Positions 5,419-5,850 of a stretch of 5,850 nucleotides of DNA are shown here, piece after piece. Under the pieces are notes generated by a model. The model did not search any database. It was not told the DNA's origin and worked only from the letters and a program-made list of their open reading frames with translations. Position 1 is the first letter of the stretch, and each line of letters opens with the position of its first letter. The stretch lies in assembly GCA_002435585.1 (NCBI GenBank), contig DJDY01000191.1, forward strand, positions 432 to 6,281, in the 5' to 3' direction. A program made the position numbers and the translations under genes. This stretch comes from Lachnospira sp. UBA5912. GTDB lineage: Bacteria > Bacillota > Clostridia > Lachnospirales > Lachnospiraceae.

Positions 5419-5435
5419 GTGACGGATTCCGTCAC
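5419..5435. repeat. Palindromic intergenic repeat, copy 5 (ATT centre)
   Basis: GTGACGGATTCCGTCAC lies 100 nt after the stop of the TnpA-like gene and 23 nt before the ATG at 5459. The outer T/A pair adds one base pair, and then A opposes A, so the stem is 8 bp with an ATT triloop. The centre matches copy 1, not copies 2-4. It immediately precedes the ribosome site of the lipoprotein gene. I see no convincing promoter around this copy. Confidence 0.97.
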
Positions 5436-5458
5436 AATGTAGGAAAGGATGGATTGAT

Positions 5459-5850
5459 ATGATTAGAAGAAAACTCTTGAAAATATCATTAATAACTACA
5501 ATTGCAGCGACATTGCTTGTATCAGCTGGATGTGGTAAGAAAGTCGCTGACAATAATACAATACAGGAAACGAAGGCAACAGTAAGTACAGAAACAAAAA
5601 GCGTGGCAGCCAAAGAACTTACAAAGACAGGCCTTGTAACATTCGAGTATACAGATTCAGATGGTAATACATATACGCTTGAAGGTAAGGCAGTAGCCAG
5701 CGAGTCGGGAGATGCTACTATAGATGTAACAGATGCAGAAGGCAATAAAGTTACATTCACAGGCAGGGCAAAAACAGTAGATGGAAAACTTAGTGTCAGT
5801 GATATAGCAGTAAAAGATGCCGGAACGCTTGTAAAGGCAGATGGAAGCAA
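5459..5850 (+). CDS. Lipoprotein with internal beta repeats (5' part, runs off the window)
   Basis: The frame is open from ATG 5459 to the window end (130 codons and 2 nt). AGGAAAGGA at 5441-5449 lies 9 nt before the start. The N-terminus is MIRRKLLK followed by a hydrophobic segment and LLVSAGC (19-25), a lipobox-like site with Cys25 as the lipidated residue; Ser at -3 is less usual than Leu or Val. A Thr/Lys/Glu-rich linker (26-57) follows. Two related beta units come next: 62-84 (with YTDSDGNTYTLEGKA) and 88-109 (with VTDAEGNKVTFTGRA), aligned at an offset of 26 residues around a shared T-D-x-[DE]-G-N turn. It is probably anchored on the outer face of the membrane. Its role is unknown; its position suggests a link to the pilus, possibly as a surface or accessory lipoprotein. 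The C-terminus is not visible. Confidence 0.85.
   Translation, partial: MIRRKLLKISLITTIAATLLVSAGCGKKVADNNTIQETKATVSTETKSVAAKELTKTGLVTFEYTDSDGNTYTLEGKAVASESGDATIDVTDAEGNKVTFTGRAKTVDGKLSVSDIAVKDAGTLVKADGS

Noticed and set aside
1..5435. CRISPR array formed by the five 17-bp repeats
   Set aside because: The copies are separated by genes and by hundreds to thousands of bases, with no regular spacer length and no cas genes.
5278..5850. A 190-codon minus-strand open frame opposite the lipoprotein gene
   Set aside because: It runs antisense to a clear signal peptide plus ribosome site on the + strand and across the intergenic hairpin and palindrome; its composition looks like the mirror of Thr/Ala/Asp-rich codons.

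Overview
The window looks like chromosomal DNA of a low-GC Firmicute, probably a gut or rumen clostridium of the Lachnospiraceae type. That is an inference from AT-rich sequence, heavy use of ATA and AGA codons, strong AGGAGG/AAAGGAG ribosome binding sites, and the style of the pilus genes. All ten coding regions I support lie on the + strand, tightly packed, with no gene-free stretch over 300 bases.

Positions 70-4716 form a Tad/Flp-type (type IVc-like) pilus or secretion operon. In order it holds a 56-aa membrane peptide, a TadA/CpaF-type ATPase (TTG start), a long inner-membrane platform protein that joins a TadB-like and a TadC-like half, a TadE-like minor pilin, two very small membrane peptides (35 and 46 aa), and two membrane-anchored pilin-like proteins. 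One of these last two has an Ig-like C-terminal region; the other has an extracellular C-terminal region that resembles an InlB B-repeat. The expected division of labour is that the ATPase drives the platform, which extrudes or assembles the single-span pilin-like proteins. The peptidase, TadZ and major pilin are not recognised here and may lie outside.

Directly after, at 4722-5318, comes an intact gene for a Y1/IS200-IS605-type (TnpA) protein. It keeps the catalytic-position Tyr and the following Gln but has replaced both histidines of the HUH motif (HxH reads Y-V-L), so it is unlikely to be an ordinary transposase. A hairpin follows, and then a lipoprotein gene that runs off the window.

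The most striking non-coding signal is a perfect 17-bp palindrome, GTGACGGA(A/T)TCCGTCAC, present five times and only at gene junctions (1-17, 2862-2878, 3233-3249, 3529-3545, 5419-5435). Three copies begin 2-4 nt after a stop codon. Two copies stand 50-52 nt before a start codon with a -10-like hexamer just downstream; two stand exactly 17 nt before a start codon. An intercistronic palindrome family sharing a locus with a HUH-less TnpA-like gene suggests a REP/RAYT-like or domesticated regulatory arrangement. That link is a hypothesis, not something the sequence proves.
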